The notes below the pieces were generated by a model that worked only from the letters and a program-made list of their open reading frames with translations, was not told the origin of the DNA and did not search any database. From the NCBI RefSeq assembly GCF_003286085.1, contig NW_020825322.1, positions 2,294,001-2,358,000 on the forward strand: a stretch of 64,000 nucleotides of DNA, read 5' to 3'. Both the position numbers and the translations under genes were made by a program. Origin of the DNA: Drosophila persimilis. Taxonomy: Eukaryota; Arthropoda; Insecta; Diptera; Drosophilidae. Each line of letters begins with the position of its first letter. Position 1 is the stretch's first letter. Shown here piece after piece: positions 36,013 to 48,580 of this stretch.

Positions 36013-38754
36013 CGCTGTCTTTGTGGCAACACCCTCCCGCCCCATCTGACCAGCGAAACCCCTCCCCACCATCCCATCCCCTAGGGGTGGGCATTTTCTT
36101 CACTGTCTATGCCCTACAGAGCGTCGTTGACAGCGCGCATACGAGTACGACTAGAGGGGGCGACCAAGAGACCATAGAAATTTATGCCAAATTCCATTCG
36201 CTATGACGCCAGACATTCACTTCGATGTGGCTCTGGCTCTCACCTCTCGCGATGGCCACCACCCACGGCTATGGGAATATTTCCTTGACTTTATTTCGGA
36301 TCAGATCCCGATCCCCCCACAGCCCACACCCCCACACCCCAAACGTTTGTAGCTGCTGGGTGAATATTGCATCAGTTTTCAATGCAAGTTTCAAGTGGTT
36401 GTAAATATTTTCATGACATATGGCACCGCATCGCTCCTGATGGTGAGGTTTTACTGTCATTGGAAAATGGTTTTCTATATGAACTATTTGCAAAGCAATC
36501 ATTTGATGGCGGTAAGCACCAGCAGGATGGCATGGCATACAAAAAAATTTAATTCCTCTTTAATATCATATGTAGATATTTAAATGCTGAAAACCAAAAC
36601 AATGTTTTTCAATATATGTATATGTATGTGTAAAGTATTATTTAAATGATAGTTTATTGATAATATTGAATCGCGATAGGCTGGTAAGTGTAAGAACAAT
36701 TATTTTAAACACCACGGCGCGATCTTTCGATCTCGATATTATTTCTAGCTGCTGCGATTCTCATTTTACGTCTCTTTTTTGTTCTTCTTCTCTGCTGGGC
36801 TTTCCTTCTGCCGGTGCTGCTTATCTGCTGTTAACCTGCTGTTGATCTCGTTCTGCTGTTAGTCTGTTAGTCTGCTGTTGCTGCTGTTCCCCGTCGCTAA
36901 CCATTGCTCCAGTTTGCCCACTCCGTTTTACATACATATATTACGGTTTGTTTAATTTCTTGTTCTATATTAGCATCTAAATGTATCAGCAGTCAGCAGC
37001 AAAGAGAGATAGAGAGAGAGAGAGACTAGAAAACAGTGTTAAAGTAGACGCGTAGTAAATGTTGCCAGACTATGGTGGCAACACTTAGGAACATCTGATC
37101 GTTGTTGCTTTGTTGTTGGTTCATGAGTCTGTGACGTATGCGCATTATTGACAATTTTTGGGGGTTGGGCAATGTCATTTACTACATACATATGTATAAG
37201 GTCTTTCAATAAACATGTAAAATGCATTTTTTGCTCAAATCGTAATTTAAGGTATCGTTTCAAGGCATTTTTTCTCTGATTCCGATTAATTTCTCAGAGA
37301 ATCCAAAAATGCAAATGAAAGTCATTTAGCTGTTGGCCATCATAACACATAACAGATAGCTGGCTAATTTCTCAAGCTTTGACCTATTCTCAGGGCTTTC
37401 AGCATTCTGCTTCTGTTGCTGTTGCTGTTGTGATGTCAGAAAGTGAAAATTTTCCCCTGCCAAGAAATAGACAAGCGGCAGTCAACGCGGAAAGTTCTTG
37501 GGGAGGGAGGATGATATGGGGCTAAAATTGCTGTGTGCAGATACCATACAGTACCATACCACATGCATGCAACAGCTGACGTTGGCGCTGAGTAATCTAA
37601 TTAAAAGTTAGTTTCAACTTGTTTTTTAATGATGTCACGCCTTGCGAAATTTGGCGCCTAGCCTGGCCCACTCTCACACACACAGCGCAAGGCAACAAGG
37701 CACAAGCTTTCTCTTTCCCTTTTCTCTTACTGTTTGGCAGAGGATTGTATTTTGCCTTAATTACAATTTATGGATCCTTCAAGTGTTGCTGGCAAAGGGG
37801 AGGAAAACAAAGCTTATAAAAAGGTAAGCGCCACGGCATCCCCCCCAAATGGGGTCAAAATCACATAAAAGCGAAAAACATGAAAGAAACGAAATCATCG
37901 AAAGTCGATCCTTTAAATACCCTAGCCACTGTTTATATGAAATGTATATTCATTCGATTTTAAAACAATTTGGCTTAGATATGTTTTGTTAAGGGTGTGA
38001 TTGAAATATATATTTGGAAGCCCACAAAGAATTTTTTTTTCACCGATTGTACTCGAATGAAAGCAAATGCTTTCACATAAAGGATCCGTGAAAGGTATTC
38101 CGTATTACGAAAGCTTCTTAAGATCAAAAACATGCAAATACATCTACTTAATGGTCAAACATCGCCTTAAAATAAAAATACCCTCGGCAGAAGAGTGCAA
38201 AGTGCAAAGGGTGGGAGGGAGACGAGCGAGAGCAAAGCGATGTAATTACATAAAAGCTTAAGAAGAAGCAGCACCAGAAGGAGCAAGCAAGAGCAGCTAC
38301 AAGGGCAACGCACCATGCAAATAACAGTAAAAGAACAGGAACTAGCACGGCAAAAGCAACAGCAACAAGAACAAGTACGAACAACAGAGCAATAGCTAGA
38401 GAGAGTGCGAGAGAGTGAGAGGGGGAGAGAGAGGGAGGTAAGTGTGCCATTTGCCCATACGTTGAGTGAGAGTTCATTTGAGCGGAACTCAAAATGAAAG
38501 AGTATCCGGATGCCGCCTGCGCAGTGGGGAGCGAGAGCAGCCAAGCGGGAGTATTACAGCAGCGGAACAGTGGGACGAAGTATGAGAAAACTGAAACTCA
38601 ATCACATTACTGCTTACATTTACAAACTATATATTCTCAAACAGAAACCAAATTCATTCAATTTAATTAAGTAAATAAACACCTGGAGAAAACAGAGGTA
38701 ACCTCTCTCCTGGTACATATTGTGGCTTCCAAAAAGAGCAGTCTTCCCAAAACT

Positions 38755-39160
38755 ACACTCAGAGAAAAAGAGCACTATGAATCGACTTCTTACATAGAGA
38801 TTTAAAAATTTATACAAATAGATTTATAACGAGTGTGGAAATTGTATCAAGAAAGAGTTTTTACTTATATTTTAGAATTAAAATACAATATAATATATTT
38901 TATGCAAATATTTTATCTACATAGTTATTATATTTCACTTCATTATTTTATATTTAAGTTAAATATAAATATTTAATATATAAATTAAATATTTTTCATG
39001 TTTAGTTTAAATGTTCTTTATATTTAGATTACAAATTTAAAATATATTTTTTTAAAGTATTATACATAATTTTTAATAAATTTATGTTTAAATCAAAGTT
39101 GATTCCATTTAATTTCACTTTGTTTGATCTTTTAAACCCAATATTTAACTAAAATAAGAT
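38755..39160. other. AT-rich block opened by ACACTCAGAGAAAAA
   Basis: The 15-mer ACACTCAGAGAAAAA (38755-38769) stands at the left edge of an AT-rich block that ends near 39160. The same 15-mer stands at the left edge of the block at 55153. No gene. Confidence 0.6.
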
Positions 39161-42100
39161 GTGGTTTTTCTCCTGGCAGACGGCGTGGGGATGGGGGGAG
39201 GTTAAAAGTTTTTCTGTGACGTAGGAAACTTCTAAACAATAGCACGTACATAATCCACGAAATCCTTCAACCCACTGTGCCACGTAGCGTAGTTCCGCTC
39301 TTCCCAAGGCATTGACATTGGGCGACAATTGTGTCAATCCACACACCCACACAACCACTCACACACACACATGCACACACACCCACATACATCTCAAAAT
39401 AGTCACATATGCTAGGCTGCTTGGCAGCTTGTCTGCGGCTACTGGCCAGCGTTTTATTTGCTCCTTTTTATTTCGCTTTTTTTTGCCGGGTTCCGGGGGC
39501 CGGGTTCCGTCTTATATAAGCCCGATCTGACAACCCCAAATCACAAACAAAAATCCACCCGAAACTCTGCTAAATTTGGAAGCCCGAATTATATAAGCCC
39601 ACGTTGCGGCGTGTCCTGTCCGACGCCCACTGACGTCACTCGCACCGCTTTAATTGCTGCTGTTAAACAAAACTAACCAAAAGGCTGAACAACAAAAACA
39701 AAACAAAAAAATAAAGAAATACATCAAAAATAAATCAAAAGCAAAGAACACATTTTGAAACACATGCAGACAGAACAGACACGGCCATAATTTTAATTAC
39801 CTAAACAAACTGAAAATTCCAGACCCAGACGCAGACCCAGACCCAGAGCCACGGCGATGACGAGTTAGAAACTTGCTTGCAATTAATAAAGTTTCACTTT
39901 GCCTTTCCCCTGCCGCCCCTGCCGCCCCTTTTCCAAAGTTTTCTCTGTTTTTATTTTGTGTTTGGGTAAACAACATTCGGAAACATCAGCCAGCAAGTGG
40001 GGACCCAAGGCCTTTGATTTACTCCATATACCCGTATGTACATTGTACCTGCCACAGATATAAATGGGATGGACTGAAGGCAATTCAACCCTTCATGTCT
40101 CACGCACAGCCGATAAATGATAAGTGATAAGTGTCTCTCGTTGGCAGCCTCTTGCCTTGCACCTTCATTTGAGATCTGATTAGCAGGTATCCCTTAGTCC
40201 CTTAGTCGAAATATCCATCCATCGTCGTGTGTTTGGGTTCTAAATGCTGTGTTTGCCTTTTCGGACAGAGCTTCGATATTCGTCTGGGATGCTGCTCACT
40301 GGATATGATACTACAGACCTCAAGCCCTTAGCCCGTGGCCAGCTCCATCCCCATTCAAGCGCCGTGGGTTGCGGGGCCTTTGTGGCTCTAAATGCAGGCA
40401 CAAGCATTTTTCCCTCAAGCAGTTAACAAGACCAACAAATTGAAAGGTTTTGCCCCAGCCACTCGTAAGCCGACTGACTTGCTGACCAAAAAGGACAAAC
40501 TATTTGATGGCTTCAATGAAATGAAAGAAGGTGCCAGTGTTGAATGGCAGGGTACAGGAGACTAGGGGAGAGACTGAGAGAGTCCTTCAAATCCTGTGTA
40601 AATATCCGTAAGTGGTTTGGTCTTTGCGACCAGACGAATGCAATCTCTTTAAATTTATCCCTAAGTTCTTATTAAACGACACCAAGTCTCCCACATTAAA
40701 AGAAAAAACAAAAAATGGCAGGCAATTGACTTTTTATCGTTTCAATTTGGAAGTACTTTCATTTAAACAGTTCAAAGGACAACAATCAAAGCAACAACAC
40801 CGAGTTTCCACAGCAAAGGTACCCACATACATCTTATAAATTGTTCGATTATTCCAATTATATCCGGGAGCTAATTTTTTTGTCAAAGATTCCCCTTTTC
40901 TGGTGGCTCTGCAAACATTTTTTTATTTCATGCAACATTTTTCTTCGTAAAATTAAAAACAAATATTTGTTTATTAAATCATAGATTTTTTCTTAAAAAA
41001 TTGTTTAGTAAAAGAAAAATTGTATTCAAATATAAAAATGTTTCCAATCCAATAATCTAGTTTTTTCTCCAAGTAAAATGACAATCACAAAGTAGTTCAG
41101 ACTTTATTGTGAAAATCAATTATTACTAAATATATTCCCAAGGGTAAGAAAATATCTTGTTATTATATGTAGAAACAAGCCACAGAATCAGTTTGAAAAT
41201 ATATTGTTGAGATAGCATCTGCAGTGCATCAATAAATTGATTGAATGGGATTTTTGGGAGAAAAAATAGTACAAACCTTAGGAACAATCTCATATCTCTT
41301 GAGTGCAATTAAATATGTAATATCTTTAAATGAAGTTCAATGAGCCAGTGTAATGTTTCAACACAATATTGGACTCTCCTGATAAATGCGAATACATAGT
41401 TATATGTATGTCCATATGTACATATCTATCTTTTAGGCCGTTTGGTTATGTTCCATTATCAGTAGTGAGGCCAAGGCGAGGTTTCCGTATCTTATCTTCT
41501 ATATAAAATTGCCAACTTCCATTCATTAAACATTAAAATTGTTTGCCCACCATTAATGAATATGTACCATGAATTATCTGTACCGAAGTCTATCCGTACT
41601 GGCGTCCGTTCCGTCTCTGGTTCTGTGTTCGAGCCAAAAATAATCCCATAAAAGATGCTGGCAAATAATAAAGAATGAATGAAAGCACATGAAAGAGGGT
41701 GTAGTGTGGTAGCGGGATGGGGGGTGGGGGGAAACACTTTTCCGCTGGCACCTGCATAAAGAGAGCCGACCATAAAAGCCAAGGAAAATAAATCAAATCC
41801 GAGACCAAGAAAAGCAACCGAGGCTGACCACGAGAGTCGATGATTTTGATACCCTTTGCAGATCCCCCGAGCATTTAGCTGTAGATGCTGCAAGTCCGAA
41901 GCACTCTTTGGAAGGGTACAATTGTCCAAGCCAAATAATTCAAATTGAAAAGCATTAATTAAGCCATAACAATAAATACATTGAGACTGAGACTGGGACT
42001 GGGACTGGGACGACCCGTTGCGAGATTTGTATTCAATAGTTCGCAAAGCGAAACATTCAGAAATAGGCATTTCGGAATACACATTTATTCGAAAATATTC

Positions 42101-45100
42101 ATCATTTCTCAAGGAATTCTGTGCGGCTTTTTCACCAATAAAATTCTGTTTACAGCGGGGACCACAAAAATGTTTATTAGTCACCGTGGAGCCGTCATCG
42201 TTGTCGTCTGTTAATTAAATGCCAAGAAATGGCATTGAATGGAAAAGCAAGAAACAAAAAACATTACTTTCGGTGCCAGGGACATGGGAAAACAATTAAA
42301 AAACATTAGAGCAGAACTCGATTTGCTCTCGTTCTCGAGGGGGGATGGGGAGTGGGGATTGGGGATGTCAGGCTCTATAATTGCTGGCAATTTGTGAGGA
42401 AAGTGCGAGAAAATAAAACATAAATTATTGCTCTATAAATATTTCGGCAGACGCTTTGAGCAATAATTTTATTTGGTTTTTTCCCATTTTGTTTTTCTTT
42501 AATTTGTTTCGCTTTTTATATTCGTCAAGAGTTTTATTTCTGAGGCCGCCGCTCGTGTGCGTGTGTTCTGCTTTCAATTGAGATGATTTCTTTGACGTTG
42601 TCACACAGAAAAGAAAAAGCAAAAAAACATAATAATAATGGAATTTGAAATGGAAAAGAAAAAGAATTATAACGAGCTGAATGGAAAAATTGTTTTGCAG
42701 CCAGAGCCACAATGATGTTATTAAATTTGCGACTATGGCAACGGCTATTGCAATAAATAGAATCGTATTTTTTTGGTGGAAATTTTATAAGCAAAAGCAG
42801 TGTCCCCCCCGGGGGAAGCGGACTGTTAACTTTTCTCATCTAAACAAACAAGAAATTAACAAAAAAAAAAGCAAACAAAATCACATTCACAATAACAACA
42901 GCTTTGGGCATTCGTTAATAAAGAGCATTAGCCGGATCGGATTAAGGCGCCCACCAACTATGAAATTTCTGCATTTTAAATATGTCATTTTTTAACATTT
43001 GTTTTTTTACCCAATATGCAAACACAAACAGAGGGGAAAAGTTTCAATTTGCATTCCGTGTGAAAAATGCATGGACCAGGGTCCACATGCATTTTTAATT
43101 GCTTAATTTGTGGCTCTAATACGCTTCATTAAGGAACAGTATAACTGAAAGCCGGCGCCAACTAAAAGCTAATAGCGATGTAAAATATGAGAAAGGGCGG
43201 CCAGAGTCGACTCTCGTCAGAGTTTGACGGGGAGATAAAACCCAACGTTCCAATGAGAGCTATACGATATATGTATACGATCGACTTCTATGCAGCGCAA
43301 GGCAAAAATCGGGTTCGTCTTAAAGTTTCAGACAGTCTAATCTTAGGAACGGATTCAATAATGAAATTAAATCTTTATTTAGGTATTTTTTAATATATTT
43401 GAATATATACGTACATATACATATGTATATTATATATGTATATACTATATTCAGTTTGTTAACAATATATTTAATCTAAATATGAAATATATTCAATTAA
43501 AATATGAGAAATATTTATTTCAAATAGAAAATATATTTGATCGAATATTTGCATTTCCATTATAAGTATTGTATTAAATTGTAAATCGTATTGCAAATAT
43601 TCGATTTCTCTGGGTTCAGACGGCAACTGATGATGGTGGAAGCCTATAAATACAATATAGGATCGGAGGCTATTCCTTCATTGAAAATACATGCATACAA
43701 ACTAACTACAATCTTTCGTGCCTTTCGTGCTGCTTTGTGAAAGGGATAACAATGCAATCCAATCATGCGGCTCCGCACTCTCTCCCATTCTCCACTCGAA
43801 GTGCATTTTCTAATTGCAACAAAATCCTTTTCACTAATAGGAAAATTGTGTTGTGCCAAGCCCCCCCTACTGCACCACCCGTCCAGCACCCCTGCACCAC
43901 CCTGCAGCTAAAACATGCTCATGGCAATTTATGCGTATCGCGCATCGCGTTTTTTCCTGTTTCCCCATTTCGCCATTTCCCCTTTCAAGAGTTTTTCTCA
44001 TTTAATGTATTCCCGGCACGTTGCTCCTGTTGAAGGACTACAACTCGGGGCGTGGCTGGGATAATAGACAATTAATTGGCCATATCATGAGCCATTTATG
44101 AATTGAAAAACCGCACGAAAAGTCCAAGAGGATTCCAGCCACTTTCAAATCTCGAGGGTAGCAAACAATTTTGAGTCGTTTTCCATGTATTTTGTGGTAC
44201 TACGAATTCATCGGAATTAATGACTGGAAGCCATTTTAGAGATGAGACATTATTTCATGGGAAATAAATCCAGCTATCATCCACAAACCGAAATGACAAT
44301 AATTTACTACCAGCTGCGGCCAAATGGTTGTTTGGCACTTCGCCCCAGGCTCGCCTTGGGCCCCAATTTGTTCCCAGGATGCAGCCACTGGGGAGACCTC
44401 TATGCAGGCCAGATGGCGTGCGATGGTGCGATGGGGCGATGGGTGGAGCAGGTGGTGGGGGGCCACATGTGTGGGAGACATTTTCTGTGCCGCCAGCATT
44501 GAATATTTCATTGAAATCCAAACAATCGAAGCCCAATCGAAGCAGCCAATCAAACACTTGAGTAAATCGCATCTGCAGTGATTATTATTGCCTCAAATGA
44601 AACATTTCAATGGCAGCTCAAGCTTTTGGGAGTGCCAAGCTTCTTGGAAAAGTTACGAATGAGAATTAATGGAAAACAATGCTAAACCTCAGGCGATACT
44701 TCTTTGCAACAGTCCTGGAAGCTGGATCGTCTACTGGTCCTTCTGCCTGCGACTCGCCTCAATCCCACATCCATTCAAGAAGCAGTGGGTGGATCTACCG
44801 GATCCCTATGAAGCATGGTGGTTGGGAGTAGGACCCAGACCATAAATGAAGCATGGACAGTGTCCAATGTGGTTCACCACCAAGAAGGATGGGGATAACT
44901 ATGATTCTGTTGGAACTACAATAAGCGATGGTTGTGGGGAGCTTGAGAAAGCAACGATCATCAAAATTCTATCCCTGTGGAAGGAAAAAGGATCACTGAT
45001 GTCCTATCGAATAGCATTTGGCCAGGGACAGGGCACAGTGCTGGGTGCTGATGGCTGGGTGAAAATGGACCCCAGAGCTGAGGTTATTTCATTGACCAGG

Positions 45101-46764
45101 CCAATTTAGCAAATGGCTTTAGAGGGGGTAGGGGGCGGCGCGGGGGTAAGGACTTAACATGCGGGTACACATGATGTCACATTACATGGCTACTTAGCTA
45201 TGAAAAGCATTTCAAGTGCTCGCGTGTTGCATACGACGGTGCAGAGCGGCGTGGTGCAGGGCGGTGCTCTCATGTCCTTCCTCCTGCGCTTGCTGTTTTG
45301 ATACCCAGTGTTCTGTTGAAGCAAATGGGGCATTCTCAGTACTCAGCTAGCATGGGATTATGCATACAGCCATGGAAAAAGTCGCTGAGAATCGAATAAT
45401 TTACACTTAGACCAAAAAAAAAGGAACAGCAAAAAGTATATATAAAAAGTATTTGATCTAAATATATTCGTTACAAATTTAATACGTGATATTTATTTTA
45501 AAGTGTTTTAATATTTCGAATAAACATAGGTCGTATTAAATATACCTTTTTGATACTTTTATCCATTTTACTTAATTTTAAATTTAATTTTCACCAAATC
45601 CAAAAACTATAAGTGGAATTTTCCAATAACAATTATTATTTGAAATAATTTTAAATGCTTTTAAAACGAGGACAATCATTTATGTTTAAAAAAATATAAT
45701 TTTAAGCAACGAAATGCATTTCTATCTTAGGTCTTAAAAATTTTAAAATTTAATCGAATGGTTTAATAAGGCATAGTTTAATTGTGGCTCATTTTTGGAA
45801 AATAGTTTGAAATTGAAATAAATTTTGATTATTTAAAGATTTGATATTTCTATTTTGTATATCTTTTAGAAAACTGTAACTAGTTTTAATTTTAAATTAT
45901 AAACACATTCATACATTCTCTTCTCTAAATTTTCTATCAAGCCTTTTTGTTGCGTTTCTTCGGGGCTCGGTTCTTGGGCAAGAATAATGGGTATTCGCTA
46001 GTCGAGTGCTGTATTGCCTTGTTGTTATTGCATTCAATAGTTGTAGTGGTTAATCAAGTAGTTGTTGCTACTACTGCCTTGCTGCTTCTTGTGCTGTTCG
46101 GCTTTTGTCTAATTGCATTGGGGACCCGGACCCCATAGCCGTCCCCCATCGCATGATACTTAAATGCATTAAAGCCGAACCTCAGGAGAATTTCATCCAC
46201 AAACACAAGTACAAGCATGTGTGAATATGCGTGGGTGTATGTGTGTATGATGGACTGGCAGGACTCACTGTATAGACGGTACAAGTCATTATCAAATTCT
46301 AATTGGATAGCTGAAAGATTGATAAGGGAATACCATGCGGAACTAATAATAGTACTTATGTATTAGACGGCGTAACAGCCCACCAAGGCACTAGCTGTTT
46401 TCGTTTGAACCCATTCAAATTGATGGCCATAATGGCAATAAATAATGGACTAGTAGTTGTAGAATTTCTAGGGAGAAGTGCATGAATATTTTCCAAGAGA
46501 AATATAAATGGATTTTAATATATTCCAGTGAATTCTCACTGAAGATAACGAAAGAAAAGAGAGAGAACAGAGAGAAAATATATCTGCCGCATGCCATATA
46601 AAAGATCGGTTTTGGGTAGTCGATGCTTGGGAGAGGATCATGATGTAATCATCTGTACATCATGCTGATGGATCGAACTGCTGACAATTCAAGAAATATG
46701 ACACTACACAATGGCAAATGGGAAATGGAGCTATTCAAACGGTTGTAGTGTGTGGCTGAAAAGC
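39161..46764. other. Non-coding stretch, no gene supported
   Basis: Holds CA repeats (39349-39382), a GAGACT/GGGACT run (41982-42011) and AT-rich blocks (about 40915-41060, 43390-43610, 45400-45945). The 230-codon minus-strand frame at 41492-42184 begins at GTG, includes a Gln-Ser run from the GGGACT repeat and resembles no family. The open frame 44846-45109 is also unrecognised. Confidence 0.45.
41982..42011 (+). repeat. (GAGACT/GGGACT)n hexanucleotide repeat
   Basis: About five units of a GRGACT hexamer. Confidence 0.88.
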
Positions 46765-47030
46765 GAAATCTCTCGTGTTTGAACAGTTGCCAGAGGCGCA
46801 AGAACAATTTGGCGAATTATTGTTTGGCCCGAACGCTCTTTGTTACCGAACTATTCGCATTGGTGACACAGTTTACATTTAGCCAGACCCAGAAAGCGTT
46901 CCAGATTCGGGATAAACCCAAAGAGGCTTCGGCTAGAAACTGATCTAGAAAGCAGATCTATTCAGCTATAAAAGCCCCGATTTGGTCTCTGGAAAAGCAT
47001 CAGTTGTCAGCCAATCCAACTATCACCAAC
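46765..47030 (+). repeat. 5' flank of glue copy 3 (pairs with 3366-3631)
   Basis: Aligns over exactly 266 bp to the flank of copy 2, including the TATA box and initiator. It is the promoter-side half of the chimeric copy. Confidence 0.85.
46967..47005 (+). promoter_or_regulatory. Core promoter of glue copy 3 (TATA box and Inr)
   Basis: TATAAAAG at 46967-46974 and TCAGTT at 47000-47005, with the same spacing and context as copy 2. Confidence 0.75.
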
Positions 47031-47390
47031 ATGCGGTACTCTTGCGTCCTCCTCCTCCTGGCCCTCTTCGGCTGTGTCCTGGTCAGACAGACCAGTGGCA
47101 CCGGCACGACAACCACCACCGCGGCGGCTGCTACAGCCACCACAACCGCGGCGACTGCCACAGCCACCACCACCTCTGCATCCGCCACCACGACTGCTGC
47201 CTCCGCGACCGCTGACACCACAACTACCGCCGCCACAAGCTCAGCAGCCACAACCGCCGCCCCTTCTACACCATCTGGGGGCAAGACCAAGGTCAAGCGC
47301 CACTGGAAGAGGAAGGTGCACAAGGGCAAGAAGAGGTCCATCCGCCGCAGGAACAGGAACAGGAACAAGAAGAACAACAAGAGTGGCTAG
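47031..47390 (+). CDS. Glue-type secretory protein, copy 3 (new-glue/Sgs-like)
   Basis: 119-residue protein from the ATG at 47031 to TAG at 47388-47390. The signal peptide is identical to copies 1 and 2. The T/A-rich core and the STPSGG junction match copy 1, as does the KKNN motif near the end, but the tail ends KNNKSG with one Lys fewer. The promoter side matches copy 2 instead. The gene therefore looks like a chimera, made by gene conversion or by duplication of a recombined pair, with the switch at or just before the start codon. All three copies have intact frames, which suggests selection or recent homogenisation. It is the only gene I can defend for many kilobases on either side. Confidence 0.88.
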   Translation: MRYSCVLLLLALFGCVLVRQTSGTGTTTTTAAAATATTTAATATATTTSASATTTAASATADTTTTAATSSAATTAAPSTPSGGKTKVKRHWKRKVHKGKKRSIRRRNRNRNKKNNKSG

Positions 47391-47579
47391 GCTAGGTCTG
47401 ACTTTAGATCCACAAATGTAATCCGTAAATGGAGCCACAAGTGGACACCATAATGATACCTACCAATTCCGATACTGATTCCGACCCAAACGAATTCCTG
47501 ATAACTTAATTTTCTAATTTTAATGAATGTTTTTGAATAGTTTTAAGGCAATTAAAAAATTTTATTTTATTTATTTGAT

Positions 47580-48053
47580 GGCTTAACATGAACTCTGTCA
47601 GAATATCAAAGTGTGTCGTGGGCTGGGGCTGGCTCTGTTGGGTATGGCAAGTGTTGTCTATCCCGCAACTGGGCCACGTACAGATCCTGGCGAAAGCTCC
47701 CCTCAATGCCGAGCAAGGTATCCACTCGTGTAACCGCTGGCAAGCAGCTGCTGTCCTTTCTGACAGGCCCCAAATTGGCATTGCCGTCCTCTCTGGTCAA
47801 GCAGCTGCGTCTTGCCCCTTACTTTGGTCCTTATGGAGTAGAATGCAGAATTCTGGCGATCTCCTCTCTCCTTTGTTTCTACCTCAGAGCCCAGCGGGTT
47901 CGATTCGCCCAGCGAATGATCTATAGAAACCCGAAACTCCCCTACTTGCCGCTAGACTTAGATGGATCAAATATTGATGAATGCTTTACCTGCACAAACC
48001 CGAACGCAGAGCCGGGCTATTGCATCGAACATTGGAAGCAGCCGCAGTCCTAA
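47580..48053 (+). pseudogene. Duplicated block downstream of glue copy 3, long open frame
   Basis: Partner of the block at 2098-2640. Here one frame (47613-48053) stays open for 146 codons to a TAA. It has a G/C-biased third position in the middle and a Cys-containing end, ECFTCTNPNAEPGYCIEHW. It has no ATG until the Met at 47706. The end faintly recalls a clip-type Cys pattern, but not enough to assign it. Copy 1 is interrupted in the same frame. It could be a decayed gene or a very short secreted protein; function unknown. Confidence 0.3.
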
Positions 48054-48316
48054 TTTGTGGCTTGTGCCACCCTTTGTTGCTTGTGGCTTGCCTCATCCGT
48101 AAACCTTTGTGACTTGGTGCTACTTAATGGCAATTGAGCCGCCACAGATTCGTAAACATGGACAAAACGGGCTTACTTCTAGCGAAATGGGAATGCAAAT
48201 CCCCCAAAGGCTAGCTTACGCTACTCGACTGGATCTGGAACTTTAGCGGGATCCTTTGAACTTTTGGTTTTCTAACAGCAAAGCTAACCGTACTACTTAC
48301 TCGACGTATGGGACAC

Positions 48317-48580
48317 TCACTCGCTGTCTCGTAGCTGGCGGCTCATATTCAGGTGATTGCTCAATTCGTCGCGGATTTTACCAGCTTGCACGATTCCCGC
48401 CAAGTGGGAATCGGAACCGTTCTTAACTGTATACATCACATTTCCCGTCCCACTCTCCCCTAGGCCTTCTTCCAAATTCAAATGAAAATAAAGCATTCGG
48501 TCATACATGTATATCGTAGATGATCCTTCAGCTTCTCCAGTATCTGTTGGACAGTTACAGCCTCTCCACAGCTGTTCCAC
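48317..48580 (-). other. Open stretch of unknown status
   Basis: About 87 codons open on the minus strand, starting at GTG, not ATG, with protein-like composition (GNVMYTVKNGSDSHLAGIV, then KIRDELSNHLNMSRQLRDS). A splice-acceptor-like AACAG lies just inside its start. No family is recognised. It could be an exon, a relic or chance. Confidence 0.2.

Larger units (their letters stand above)
31801..38754. other. Non-coding stretch, no gene supported
   Basis: Dense in short tandem repeats: a 12-bp CAGTCCCACTAC-type repeat (33466-33511), a CCCAAC run (about 33825-33860), GA-rich runs (34186-34219), GGGCA repeats (34873-34909), CA repeats (35791-35808), a TCGCTG run (about 35983-36012) and GA repeats (37003-37024, 38395-38437). 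No gene is recognised. Confidence 0.5.
47031..48217 (+). repeat. Inverted long repeat, right arm (pairs with 1998-3185)
   Basis: Contains copy 3 and about 0.83 kb of 3' flank matching the flank of copy 1 in the opposite orientation. Copy 3 lacks a roughly 30-bp piece present at about 2310-2350 and has short insertions near 47950 and 48150. Confidence 0.9.

Noticed and set aside
41492..42184. 230-codon minus-strand frame
   Set aside because: Starts at GTG, contains a Ser-Gln run from a hexanucleotide repeat, and resembles no family.
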